A stretch of DNA of 64,000 nt from Candidatus Kapaibacterium sp. (lineage in GTDB: Bacteria; Bacteroidota; Ignavibacteria; Kapaibacteriales; WFXC01): contig WFXC01000022.1 in the NCBI GenBank assembly GCA_015490805.1, positions 21,960-85,959 on the forward strand, given 5' to 3'. Of this stretch, positions 18,999-27,481 are shown piece after piece (within the stretch, counting starts at the first letter, position 1; every line of letters starts with the position of its first letter). Both the position numbers and the translations under genes were made by a program. Under the pieces are notes generated by a model that did no database searches, was not told the origin of the DNA, and saw only the letters and a program-made list of their open reading frames with translations.

Positions 18999-19697
18999 TT
19001 AAGTTGTTGCCGCCTGTTGCAGTCGCTGCCGGATTTGCGCTAATTGCGTGGAAAGTTGTGCGTCGATGGCGCCCAGCGGGGTTTCGATAATGCAGCCGCC
19101 ACGTTCAATGCGCTCGTCAGGAATCAGCGTGATGTTCCGCACTTCACCCGGAGCAAAAAGTTGCGACTGTGCCTGCTGCAACGCCTCGATATCCTGAGGA
19201 TTCAGTCGGATCGTAAGCTCTTCGAAGACAGGAAATTCACGGAAAACTGCCTGGATTTGTCGAATGATGAGTTGAATCTGTTCTTCTTGCAATTTTTCCT
19301 GCAAAATGGTTTCCGCAATGGCGATAGCTAAATCTACCACAGCTTTTTCCAGTTCAGATTGGAGTTTCTGGAATTGCTGTTGGATGGAAAGGAGAAGCTG
19401 GTCGACGGAACGAATGTGTTCTTCCGCTGCTTGCAACTCTCGCTGAAACGTGCGGCTGGCGACTTCACGCCCATCATTAAATCCTTGGTCGTATGCCGCT
19501 TTGAGCTGCGCCTTTAGTTCTTCTTCCGTTAAAGTCACAGTTGCTGGCTCGGCAGGGGTTTCCGAAGAAGCGTCTGCTGGCTCTTCCGGTTCTTGATCGA
19601 AGGATTCAAATTCGTAGGGCACTGCTTCTGGGGCTACTTCTTCCCGATAGATCGTGATATTTCGGGTTTTGACCGGTACTCGCACTCGAACTGGCAT
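18999..19697 (-). CDS. fliH: Flagellar assembly protein FliH
   Basis: A 232-residue protein. An acidic, Pro/Glu-rich N-terminal stretch (about 20-55) is followed by a long coiled coil containing AAYDQGFNDGREVA, typical of FliH, and a C-terminal domain related to V/F-type ATPase stators, ending ERGGCIIETPLGAIDAQLSTQL, the most conserved FliH segment. FliH dimers bind FliI and tether it to FlhA and the C-ring. Gaps to fliG (14 bases) and fliI (11 bases) fit one transcript. Confidence 0.93.
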   Translation of the reverse strand: MPVRVRVPVKTRNITIYREEVAPEAVPYEFESFDQEPEEPADASSETPAEPATVTLTEEELKAQLKAAYDQGFNDGREVASRTFQRELQAAEEHIRSVDQLLLSIQQQFQKLQSELEKAVVDLAIAIAETILQEKLQEEQIQLIIRQIQAVFREFPVFEELTIRLNPQDIEALQQAQSQLFAPGEVRNITLIPDERIERGGCIIETPLGAIDAQLSTQLAQIRQRLQQAATT

Positions 19698-19711
19698 AGG
19701 CTCATTGCTGT

Positions 19712-20743
19712 TTAGACAAACACTTCTTCAGCACCACCGCGGCCACTGATGGTAATCTCTTCCCGCTCTTCCAATTGTTTGATAATTTCCACGATACGGG
19801 CTTGCGCTGCTTCCACGTCTTTCAGGCGCACTGGACCCATAAACTCCAGTTCTTCCTTGATTGTCTGGGCAGCCCGCTCTGACATATTCTTGAAGATTTT
19901 CTCCTTGACTTTTTCGCTGGCAACTTTGAGTGCCAGTGCCAGATCCTTCTTGTCCACCTCCCGGAGAATTCGCTGAACACCTCGATCGTCGATGAGTACG
20001 ATGTCTTCAAACAGGAACATTTTCTTGCTGATTTCATCTGCCAGTTGGGGATTCTTAGAAGCGATGTAATCCATAATCATTTTTGTCTGCGAAGAGCTCA
20101 TCCGGTTGAGAATGCTGGCAACAACTTCCGAGCCACCCTGGACCGCGGCGCTTTGAGACAATGTGGCTTCAGCAACTCGTTCAACAACCTGCTCAATTTG
20201 CTCAATCAAATGCGGGGAAACCTTGCCCATCGTAGCGATTCGCATGATGACATCAGCGCGGAACTCGTCATCGAATTCCTCCAGAATGGCAGCTGTCTGG
20301 TCGGCAGGGAGGTGGGAAAGGATGAGCGCAACAATTTGAGGATGTTCTTTGCTTAAGAAGCTGGCGATTTGTACCGGATCTGCTTCTTTCAAAATGTCAA
20401 ATCCCCGAATAGTGGTCAATGCTCGAATTTTTTCGATGATTTCTCGCGCTCGCTCGGGACCAAAGGTTTTTTCCAGCAGTTGCTGCGCATATTCTAAGCC
20501 GCCCTCAATGTAGAATCGCTGGGCAGTCATCAACTGGTAAAATTCCTCAACGACCTGATCGATCACCTCTGCCCGAACCCCTTGTAGGTTGGCAATTTCC
20601 ACTGCAATAGCCTCAACATCTTGCGGATCCAGATGGTGGAAGATTTTGGCTGCGGTTTCAATGTCTAAGGTCATCAGCAAGATGGCGACTTTTTGTCGTT
20701 CGGTCAGTTCCTGATATGTGATGGTTTCGCCAATGGTTGGCAT
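19712..20743 (-). CDS. fliG: Flagellar motor switch protein FliG
   Basis: A 343-residue FliG of ordinary length. It opens ELTERQKVAILLMTLDIETAAKIFHHLD, has the middle-domain EHPQIVALILSHLP, and the C-terminal torque domain with MFLFEDIVLIDDRGVQRILREVDKKDLALALK, which carries the charged residues that face the MotA stator. It forms the top of the C-ring and binds FliF. A 104-base gap separates it from fliF, the largest gap in the operon's upstream half; an internal promoter could lie there but none is obvious. Confidence 0.97.
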   Translation of the reverse strand: MPTIGETITYQELTERQKVAILLMTLDIETAAKIFHHLDPQDVEAIAVEIANLQGVRAEVIDQVVEEFYQLMTAQRFYIEGGLEYAQQLLEKTFGPERAREIIEKIRALTTIRGFDILKEADPVQIASFLSKEHPQIVALILSHLPADQTAAILEEFDDEFRADVIMRIATMGKVSPHLIEQIEQVVERVAEATLSQSAAVQGGSEVVASILNRMSSSQTKMIMDYIASKNPQLADEISKKMFLFEDIVLIDDRGVQRILREVDKKDLALALKVASEKVKEKIFKNMSERAAQTIKEELEFMGPVRLKDVEAAQARIVEIIKQLEEREEITISGRGGAEEVFV

Positions 20744-20847
20744 TTACCGTGTCACCTGCTTGTTCACCAGCTTTGTTTAAGTATGACGAAGTTGCCGAAT
20801 TTGAAATTGAAAATTCCTTACCGATGCGCTGGAGATAGATTGTTACG

Positions 20848-22488
20848 TTACTTGCCTTTCCGTAACATTGATCGCAACAACCGTGCTGCTTCTTCCGGTT
20901 GTTCCGTCAGGAATTTTTGCACCTGTTTGTGCATTTCTTGCCGTAGGAGTTCTTCCGGTGTTTGTTCGATTTGCTCAACCATTTCCAGCAACTCTGGACG
21001 CTCTTCCGGTCCCGGCAGCGCCGGAACTTCTAATTCCCGGCTTAAGGTTTCCAGCAATGCCTTTTGCCGCTCCGCCACTGCCTTCATCAATTCCATTCGC
21101 TGCTTTTCAATATCTGTTGGCAGCATCAATACCTCCAGCCGTTTTTTCACAATAGGAGAGTGGAGAAAACGCCAGACAGCGATCAGTGCTAACAGCATCA
21201 TCAGAACAAGGAGCACTTTTTCTGCAATTTCTTCCGGTGCCATCGGTGCTGCCGTCGGCGGAGCTTCTTTCATTGTTTCAAATTCAACACTCACGACGGA
21301 GATTCGATCATTCCGATTGGGATCGAAACCAACAGCGTTACGGATGATTTGCTCCAATTGCTGTAATTCTTCTTCTGATCGTGGAACATATTCAACCACT
21401 TGAGTTCCATCCTCCAAAGTTTGGGTTTGCGGTTTCCCGTTGATCAATGCTGAAACGGTAAGGCGTTTGATGCGCCCGACTTCTCCAATGATGCGGCGAA
21501 TTTCTTTTGAGATTTCATAGTTGGTGATCGTGTTGGTCCGGGCTGATTGACTGTTCACCGCAGGATAATTCAATGAATCCTGCGATTGGCTTTGTTCACT
21601 GATCGTTTGTTCACTGCGAACCACCTGTCCGGCTGGGTCATAGCGCTCAACCGTTTCTTGGGTTTGTGTAAAGTCCAGCTCAGCATTTACCTGCACCACA
21701 GCGTTACCAACGCCCAGAACCTGATCCAGTAGGGATTGCACCTTTCGGGTAAGGTAATTGTCGACTTTTTCTTTGATTTCATACTGAGAGGCAGTGAGCC
21801 CGCCAAAACCCTGCTGATCGGCGGTTTCTGATAACACGCGTCCACGGTTGTCGATGACAGTGACGTTGTCAGGACTGAGTCCTTCAACACTACTGGCAAC
21901 CAGAAACTGGATGGCTTCGACAGAGCGTTGACGGAGTGATCGATTTGGTTTCAGTTTCACTACAACGGAAGCCGTGGGCTCTTCTTGCTGCGCTTCAAAA
22001 AGGCGACGTTCGGGGATGACCAGGTGAACCCGCGCTTTTTCTACTTCATCCAGGCTGGCAATAGTGCGCGCCAGTTCTCCTTCCAGTGCCCGTCGGTAGT
22101 TCAACTTCTGGACAAACTCCGACATTCCCAAGTTGGTTTTGTCGAAGATTTCATAACCAACTGTGCTGCTTGCCGGGAGTCCTTCTTGTGCCAGTTCCAA
22201 TCGCAGCTTGTAAAGCTCGTTTCGGGGCACCAGAATAGTCTTGCCATTGTCTTCCAGTTCATAAGGGATTTGGTTCTCATCCAGTTTCTCCGTGATCTTC
22301 GCTGCATCAGTAGCAGAAAGATCCGTAAAGAGCACTGCCATCTGCGGTTGAGGAGCAGAGAGGAGTAACCAAAGAAGTCCGCCAATGGTGCCAGCAGCAA
22401 CGGCAATGAGCAGCGTTTTTTGCAGACCTGTAAGACGGGACCAAAAGTCCCGGAGTTGCTTCCAGATTTGTTGTAGTGTGCTTGGCAT
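20848..22488 (-). CDS. fliF: Flagellar MS-ring protein FliF
   Basis: A 546-residue MS-ring protein. One TM near residues 22-44, ring-building motif domains with DENQIPYELEDNGKTILVP and EGELARTIASLDEVEKARVHLVIPE, a Ser/Gln-rich loop (about 285-330), a second TM (about 427-446), and a cytosolic C-terminal tail ending PEEAARLLRSML, which binds FliG. It is the first assembled ring of the basal body. It lies 15 bases after fliE. Confidence 0.97.
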   Translation of the reverse strand: MPSTLQQIWKQLRDFWSRLTGLQKTLLIAVAAGTIGGLLWLLLSAPQPQMAVLFTDLSATDAAKITEKLDENQIPYELEDNGKTILVPRNELYKLRLELAQEGLPASSTVGYEIFDKTNLGMSEFVQKLNYRRALEGELARTIASLDEVEKARVHLVIPERRLFEAQQEEPTASVVVKLKPNRSLRQRSVEAIQFLVASSVEGLSPDNVTVIDNRGRVLSETADQQGFGGLTASQYEIKEKVDNYLTRKVQSLLDQVLGVGNAVVQVNAELDFTQTQETVERYDPAGQVVRSEQTISEQSQSQDSLNYPAVNSQSARTNTITNYEISKEIRRIIGEVGRIKRLTVSALINGKPQTQTLEDGTQVVEYVPRSEEELQQLEQIIRNAVGFDPNRNDRISVVSVEFETMKEAPPTAAPMAPEEIAEKVLLVLMMLLALIAVWRFLHSPIVKKRLEVLMLPTDIEKQRMELMKAVAERQKALLETLSRELEVPALPGPEERPELLEMVEQIEQTPEELLRQEMHKQVQKFLTEQPEEAARLLRSMLRKGK

Positions 22489-22503
22489 CAGGTGCTACAG
22501 TGA

Positions 22504-22821
22504 TTACACTTGGATTCGTATGATTTCACGGTACAGGTCAATAGCGCGGTTGCGGATTTCTAACAAAAGCTCCATACTAACTTTTGCTTTTTCAGCAGCA
22601 ATCATTACGTCGTGGAGCTGGACAGGTTCGCCAGCAATAAATTTTTCGGCTTGCTGTGCGGCTGTTTTCTGAAGCGTATTAACATCGGAAAGGAATTCCT
22701 TCAGGGTTGCTGCAAAAGTTTGTCCCTCAGGCGCCGTCGATTGTTGCTGCGTGCGTTGCTGGATGGCCGGTAAATATTGCTGTTGCGCTAAGATCTCAGC
22801 GATCGTCATTGCTCTATCCAT
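22504..22821 (-). CDS. fliE: Flagellar hook-basal body adaptor FliE
   Basis: A 105-residue protein with the FliE pattern: Gln-rich N-terminus, TFAATLKEFLSDVNTLQKTAAQQAEKFIAGEPVQLHDVMIAAEKAKVSMELLLEIRNRAIDLYREIIRIQV in family consensus order (FIAGE, LHDVMIAAEKA, and RNRAIDLYREIMRM-like end). FliE joins the MS ring to the rod and is exported by the type III system. Its ATG directly follows the TAG of the 100-residue unknown gene. Confidence 0.95.
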   Translation of the reverse strand: MDRAMTIAEILAQQQYLPAIQQRTQQQSTAPEGQTFAATLKEFLSDVNTLQKTAAQQAEKFIAGEPVQLHDVMIAAEKAKVSMELLLEIRNRAIDLYREIIRIQV

Positions 22822-23124
22822 CTATAGTCGAACATCCACCAGCGTTCCAATGCCAGGATCAATAGGTTTGAGGTTGCCGTTCTGATCGAAAGCGAAATAT
22901 TCTTGCAGAAACTGCTGCATCGAGGGAAATTGTTGTAGAAAAAATTGTTGTTCTTCAGGACTCAGGAGGCTGCTGGGACGCTCCACCGTAATTGCCCGGG
23001 CAACAATAAGTTCGTCAGTGACTGAGGACGAAGAGGTGGAAACTTTGCTGCTGATAGATCCCTCTTCTTGATTCTGCGTCGGAATGTTTGCGGAACGATA
23101 AATGTGGAGTTTTTGAATTTCCAT
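22822..23124 (-). CDS. Unknown 100-residue protein of the flgC-fliE interval
   Basis: I do not recognise this protein. It has 100 residues, no signal peptide and no TM segment. The N-terminal half is Ser/Thr-rich and probably disordered; the C-terminal half has a helix PEEQQFFLQQFPSMQQFLQEYFAF and ends with a strand-like GTLVDVRL. It starts 11 bases after flgC and its stop abuts the fliE ATG, so it is co-translated with axial proteins. A rod-associated factor, a secretion chaperone or a lineage-specific flagellar regulator are all possible; position is the only evidence. Confidence 0.75.
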   Translation of the reverse strand: MEIQKLHIYRSANIPTQNQEEGSISSKVSTSSSSVTDELIVARAITVERPSSLLSPEEQQFFLQQFPSMQQFLQEYFAFDQNGNLKPIDPGIGTLVDVRL

Positions 23125-23135
23125 CTGGATGCCCC

Positions 23136-23621
23136 TTAGATTTCTATTGCTTCACGTGCAATGTTTTTCGTTGCCGTTAGTACGGCAGTATTTGCCTGAA
23201 ACCCGCGCTCAGCCGCAATCATTTCTACCATCTCGGTCACAATGTTCACATTGGGATAAGCAACGTATCCCTCAGCATTGGCGTCCGGATGCGTTGGGTC
23301 GTATACCAGTCGGGGTGGAGAGGCGTCTTTTGCGATACGGGAACGGAGTGTTAAATCTGCTTGCTGATCGCGCTGTTGCGTCCAGAAGTCGTTGAAATGC
23401 CCGGATCGCGAGGTGACCAGGGCAATCTGGGTTTTGAGATGTTCCATAAATGGCTGAGGTTCAATCGCACGCACGATGACAACTTCTCGCCGATACGGTC
23501 CGCCATTTTGTGTTTTCGTTACCTCTGCGTTGGCAATGTTTTTCGCAACCGTTTTGAGCCGCAGCCGCTGAACTGAGAGTCCTTGTCCCGAAATATGAAA
23601 GATCGAAAAGATGTTGTCCAT
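23136..23621 (-). CDS. flgC: Flagellar basal-body rod protein FlgC
   Basis: A 161-residue proximal rod protein. N-terminal amphipathic helix with FHISGQGLSVQRLRLKTVAKNIANAEVTKT, then GGPYRREVVIV. The C-terminal D0 helix contains PNVNIVTEMVEMIAAERGFQANTAVLTATKNI, the universal rod/hook closing motif. It starts 18 bases after flgB. Confidence 0.97.
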   Translation of the reverse strand: MDNIFSIFHISGQGLSVQRLRLKTVAKNIANAEVTKTQNGGPYRREVVIVRAIEPQPFMEHLKTQIALVTSRSGHFNDFWTQQRDQQADLTLRSRIAKDASPPRLVYDPTHPDANAEGYVAYPNVNIVTEMVEMIAAERGFQANTAVLTATKNIAREAIEI

Positions 23622-23639
23622 TTTCCACTTGCTGTGCTG

Positions 23640-24062
23640 TTACCGTATTGTTCCACGGATTACAGTGCTGAGTCCTCGAAAGTGTCGCTGTGTTAGCCGC
23701 GAAACCAGCCGGAAACGGATCTGGTTTGTGGCTAACTCAGCCATTTCCTTATCAATGTTTACGTGCGCGTCACCAGAGAAGAAAACCTCTGGGCGAGGGA
23801 TAGGGCGGTCAGCGCGCTCTGGCAAGATCTGTCCCTGCGCTGCACTGCCCACAGGGAAGTGGCGAATGTGGGTGCGTTTTCCGGGAATCAACTCCTTCAC
23901 CTTGCGAAGTTCTTCTTCAAATCGCACCCGTTGCGGTCGATAGCGAGGCGTTGTGACATTTGCAATGTTGCGAGCGATAGTTGATTGTCGCAGCACATAA
24001 GTATCCAGCGCCCGTTGATAGAGCGGAATCCGATGTTTGAACAAAAAGTATTGAATCAGCAT
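23640..24062 (-). CDS. flgB: Flagellar basal-body rod protein FlgB
   Basis: A 140-residue proximal rod protein: YQRALDTYVLRQSTIARNIANVTTPRYRPQRVRFEEEL at the N-terminus and NIDKEMAELATNQIRFRLVSRLTQRHFRGLSTVIRG at the C-terminus. The frame is open far upstream to 24317, but FlgB alignment places the start at 24062. It is the first gene of the flagellar operon; its promoter must lie in the 214 bases shared with the divergent arsC. Confidence 0.95.
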   Translation of the reverse strand: MLIQYFLFKHRIPLYQRALDTYVLRQSTIARNIANVTTPRYRPQRVRFEEELRKVKELIPGKRTHIRHFPVGSAAQGQILPERADRPIPRPEVFFSGDAHVNIDKEMAELATNQIRFRLVSRLTQRHFRGLSTVIRGTIR

Positions 24063-24276
24063 CCTGCACGCCCATTCGTTGAACCTGCTGGCAGTAATGC
24101 AATTGATATGCCACGGCGCAGGAGAGGCGAAAATGGTGAAAAAGTGCTCAGAAACACATAGGTGGTGGAGAAAATTCGCCGGATCAGGAAGCGTGCATAG
24201 ATTGAACCCGAAGGTCACAATGGAACAAGGGAGGATTCCGTTGCAGAGAAAAAGTAGGATAGCAATTGCTGTTCGG

Positions 24277-24705
24277 ATGATGCAGAAGCAGCGAGTGCTT
24301 TTTCTCTGTACGCACAATTCCGCACGTTCGCAGATGGCAGAGGGACTGCTGCGGGCGCTGTACGGAGATCGCTACGAAGTTTTGAGTGCCGGAACAGAAC
24401 CCACGTCGGTGCATCCGCTGGCTGTACAGGTGATGGCGGAAATCGGGGTTGATATTTCAAACCATCGGTCGAAAAGTATCGAAGAATTCCATAATCTTTC
24501 ATTCGATTTTGTCGTAACGGTGTGTGATCGCGCAAAGGAACAATGTCCCTGGTTTCCCGGAGCGCGGCGTTTGCTCCATCACTCCTTTGAAGATCCCGCC
24601 AGTGTTCGTGGCAGTGAGCTCGACCGCCTTGCTGCTTTCCGCCGGGTTCGCGACCAGTTGCGCCACTGGATCATCCAGACCTTTGGCGCTTCGGAACAAC
24701 AGTGA
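24277..24705 (+). CDS. arsC: Thioredoxin-coupled arsenate reductase (LMW-PTPase fold)
   Basis: A 142-residue protein. The phosphate-binding loop is CTHNSARS (Cys11 to Arg17), and two further cysteines in VTVCDRAKEQCPWFPG (Cys83, Cys90) have the seven-residue spacing of the Cys82/Cys89 relay in S. aureus-type ArsC. The enzyme reduces arsenate to arsenite using thioredoxin. The start is uncertain: ATG codons at 24277 and 24280 both precede the core, and the frame is open further upstream to 24079. No arsB, acr3 or arsR is nearby, so it stands alone at the edge of the accessory island. Confidence 0.88.
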   Translation: MMQKQRVLFLCTHNSARSQMAEGLLRALYGDRYEVLSAGTEPTSVHPLAVQVMAEIGVDISNHRSKSIEEFHNLSFDFVVTVCDRAKEQCPWFPGARRLLHHSFEDPASVRGSELDRLAAFRRVRDQLRHWIIQTFGASEQQ

Positions 24706-24785
24706 TCGGTGCTGTGCCACTAAATCCGGAAAGCTGATTGTTGATTTCTCCAGGCTCCGGGACAACAGCGATCAGCGCTGTGCTG
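24688..24785. repeat. Pair of imperfect 31-bp direct repeats at the arsC 3' end
   Basis: Positions 24688-24718 and 24755-24785 match at 25 of 31 bases; all six differences are transitions. The repeat start points are 67 bases apart. The first copy covers the last codons and stop of arsC. The second has no coding role that I can see. Two copies only, so this is not a CRISPR array; it may be an old duplication of the arsC end. Confidence 0.7.
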
Positions 24786-24807
24786 CATCGAGCCAATGCG
24801 GTAAGTC

Positions 24808-24827
24808 GCAAATTTTTTGTAATTTGC
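24808..24827. promoter_or_regulatory. Palindrome upstream of the CARF gene
   Basis: GCAAATT, six bases, then AATTTGC: a perfect 7-bp inverted repeat, 83 bases before the CARF gene ATG. It is not followed by a T tract on either strand, which argues against a simple terminator. The same AATTTGC/GCAAATT half-sites occur in the palindrome at 26218-26231 before the next gene. An operator role is inference. Confidence 0.5.
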
Positions 24828-24910
24828 AAGGAAAAAAGTTCCGAAACGAGGCAACAGCAATGCAAATCAGGAAAGAGTGAGCTGGAAGTTCCATCAACAG
24901 GAGTAGAGTG

Positions 24911-26205
24911 ATGGGATAAAGCTTCTCAGCTTTCTGGGAAACACAAGGTATCACGAGATCCGGTACCAGTACGAAGGCTTTCTCCAGGAGCCAACGCCAT
25001 TTGTTCAGGAAGCTCTCCTGCGAATTTTTGCCGAGCAATACGGTGACGAAGGCATCACGCTGGTGGTTTTTCTGACCGATGAGGCGCGGAAGCGGAACTG
25101 GGTGAGTCAGCACCACTCTGAAGAGGCGAATTTTGAGAAAGGACTTCAGGAGCGGTTGCAGGAGCTTCAGCAGCAGTACGGTGGAAGGATTGCTGTCAAA
25201 AGTCGGTGTGTGCCGAAGGGCGAGAGGGAGGAGGAAATCTGGGAAATTTTTGAGGCTATTGAGGCTGCGGTTGAACGCGATGACCGGGTTGTTTTAGATA
25301 TCACACACAGTTTCCGCTATCTCCCAATGCTGATGGTGGTAGCGCTGCACTACAGCCGGTTTTTGAAAGAGAATGTGCAGATCGAGCGTATTCTCTATGG
25401 CGCAATGGAAGCTTTGGGAGCACCGGGAGAAGTTGCCCAAATGCCTGTGGAAAAGCGCATTGTCCCGATTTTTGATTTGACGGTATTGGTCAGCTTGCTA
25501 GATTGGACCATCGCGATCGAGCAGTTTTTGCAGACAGGAAACGCTGCAATACTTAGGGATCTGAGCGGAGAACAGTTGAAGCGCTGGTTAGCGCCAACGA
25601 AGGGACAACTGGGAGGAAAGATACGGAGATTAGCTGACCGATTGGCAGATTTCTCAGATGTTGTTGTGACGTGCCGCGGTCCACAGATTCGGCCAGTGGT
25701 GCAGCAAGTTGCAACAGTACTCCCGCAAGCAAAGCAAGAGCTGGAGCTGCTTCCTCCATTCAAACCGCTGTTTGGCAGAATCCAGGATCGTTTCACGAAG
25801 ATGGACCTGGGTGACGAGGTGTGCACCCATATTGAAGTGGCGCAATGGTGTGCTGATCGAGGACTGATCCAGCAAGGGCTCACGATTCTGCGAGAAGCAA
25901 TGGTCAATGCTGTTATTGCGCGAGTGCTCCAGCAGCCGGATAAGCTCAATGACAAAGCCTATCGGGACGATGCAGAATGTATTTTGAATGCTCATAAGTG
26001 CGAGCAATCCGATGAGTTGCTTGCCGGGCGCTCTTACGATGTTGATTTAACAACTCTCCGGAAATTATGGTCACAGATCGCTGAATACCGCAACGACATT
26101 AACCACGCCGGGTGGGGTCGGCATAATAAGCACGTGGCAGAGCGTTTCAAAAAGGATTTACCGAAATTTGTGTCGAAAATGCGGCAGTTGCTGTGTGAAA
26201 TTTGA
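24911..26205 (+). CDS. CARF-HEPN CRISPR ancillary effector (TM1812/DxTHG family), frameshifted at codon 2
   Basis: About 430 residues once the frame is repaired. The N-terminal CARF (Rossmann-like) domain has KLLSFLGNTRYHEIRY, VVFLTDEARKRNW and the family motif DITHSFRYLP. The C-terminal HEPN domain carries the ribonuclease motif Arg-x4-His (RNDINH, about residues 392-397). Such Csx1/Csm6-like proteins bind cyclic oligoadenylate made by type III CRISPR complexes and degrade RNA. AGGAG (24899-24903) is ideally placed for ATG 24911, but that frame reads ATG GGA TAA. Homology runs in the other frame from 24913, where no ATG, GTG or TTG occurs until GTG 25063. One more G in the GGG run would restore the start. 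No cas gene is present. Confidence 0.82.
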
Positions 26206-26217
26206 TCGAAGAATGTG

Positions 26218-26231
26218 GAATTTGCAAATTC
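26218..26231. promoter_or_regulatory. Perfect 14-bp palindrome upstream of the HsdR-N-like gene
   Basis: GAATTTGCAAATTC, a perfect palindrome 13 bases after the CARF gene stop and about 105 bases before the next ATG. It reuses the half-site of the palindrome at 24808-24827. It could bind a common dimeric regulator; no regulator gene is visible here. Confidence 0.5.
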
Positions 26232-26335
26232 GAAAAGACCTGCATAGGGTGTCTGGGTAAATCCAAGGAAGGAGACTCCGTTGGGAGCTCTTTTGGTATT
26301 TTTGCGATTATGGATCAAATGAGGAGATAGCGGAA

Positions 26336-27481
26336 ATGCAGAGCGAAACAGTGGCAAGAGTAGAACGCTTTCTGCAGGAACTGAAGGAGCGATACAGTAA
26401 GAATCTACTTCAGCGATTTGATGAAGCGGCAACTAAGCAGGCGATTATTTTGCCGATTCTGGCAAGCATGGGATGGAGCATCTGGGATATTAAGGAAGTG
26501 GTCCCGGAGTATCCGGTGCAGAAGGGCAGAGTTGACTATGCGTTGCAAATCAATGGAGAGCCGAAAGTCTTTCTTGAGGTCAAAAAGATTGGGGAGGATT
26601 TGGAGCGACATCAGGAACAGTTGCTGCAATATGCTTTCGCCAGGGGAATACCGCTGGCAGTGTTGACCAATGGAATAGGATGGTGGTTCTATTTGCCGCT
26701 ACTTCAGGGGAGTTGGGAACAGCGAAAGTTCTATACGATTGACCTGTATGATCAGGCGAGTCAGAGTGTAGCAGCGCGGTTCGAGCAGTTTCTTGGTAAG
26801 CAGAGTGTGCTGACGGGAAGAGCCGTAAAGGATGCAGAGGAGATTTATCATAGCCAGCAGCGGCAGCGCAGTATTCAGGAGACATTACCTAAAGCGTGGA
26901 GAAAAGTTGTTCAGGAACCAGATCCCCGGTTGGTTGAACTGCTGTCGGAAGTGACGGAGGAGCTTTGTGGGTATCGTCCAGATCATACTACGGTGGAAAA
27001 GTTCTTGCGAGGCTTAGCTTTGCCGAAACCATCGCCGGTCGGGAAAACAAACCAACAATCCCAGGATAGTCAGTCGAGCGGAAGAAGAAGGGTAGCGCCT
27101 GTTACCAAAACTCTGCTTGTTCCACTGACCCAAGTTGTCGCACTGCCCAATGGAACCGAAGTGCAGGCGTTTTTTTTTCAGGGGAAGACCTATACGGTTC
27201 GGTCGTGGAAAGAGTTTCTGGTCAGGCTGTGCGAACTTATCGCCCAACAGCATCGTTCGGAATTTTACCGGGTCCTGGATATTCGGGGAAGAAAACGACC
27301 ATACTTCGGGGACTTTTCAGAGCTGACAAGACCAGCGCAGATCGAAGGAACAGCGATCTTTGTCGAAACCAATTGGGGTATGAAAGGGGTGCGGAAGGTT
27401 GCCCAGAAGGTCTTAGAGACCTTTGGGTATGATCCGGAGAGGGATGTAGAAGTTGAAATACTGGAAGGTACAAGGACATAG
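26336..27481 (+). CDS. Stand-alone HsdR-N-like PD-(D/E)XK nuclease-fold protein
   Basis: A 381-residue protein. Residues 1-150 match the N-terminal domain of type I restriction endonucleases: NLLQRFDEAATKQAIILPIL, then the PD-(D/E)XK site GRVDYAL...FLEVKK (Asp67, Glu81, Lys83), QLLQYAFARGIPLAVLTNG and WWFYLPL. Linker 225-260 is Ser/Gln-rich; the C-terminal domain (about 262-381) is unassigned. No helicase domain and no hsdM or hsdS neighbour, so it is not a classical restriction enzyme. GAGGAG lies 9 bases before the ATG. It follows the CARF gene by 130 bases on the same strand and may form a defence pair with it (inference). Confidence 0.82.
   Translation: MQSETVARVERFLQELKERYSKNLLQRFDEAATKQAIILPILASMGWSIWDIKEVVPEYPVQKGRVDYALQINGEPKVFLEVKKIGEDLERHQEQLLQYAFARGIPLAVLTNGIGWWFYLPLLQGSWEQRKFYTIDLYDQASQSVAARFEQFLGKQSVLTGRAVKDAEEIYHSQQRQRSIQETLPKAWRKVVQEPDPRLVELLSEVTEELCGYRPDHTTVEKFLRGLALPKPSPVGKTNQQSQDSQSSGRRRVAPVTKTLLVPLTQVVALPNGTEVQAFFFQGKTYTVRSWKEFLVRLCELIAQQHRSEFYRVLDIRGRKRPYFGDFSELTRPAQIEGTAIFVETNWGMKGVRKVAQKVLETFGYDPERDVEVEILEGTRT

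Noticed and set aside
24688..24785. Two 31-bp repeats next to a CRISPR-associated gene as a minimal CRISPR array
   Set aside because: Only two copies, six mismatches, one copy inside the arsC coding end, and no leader or cas1/cas2; a duplicated fragment is simpler.
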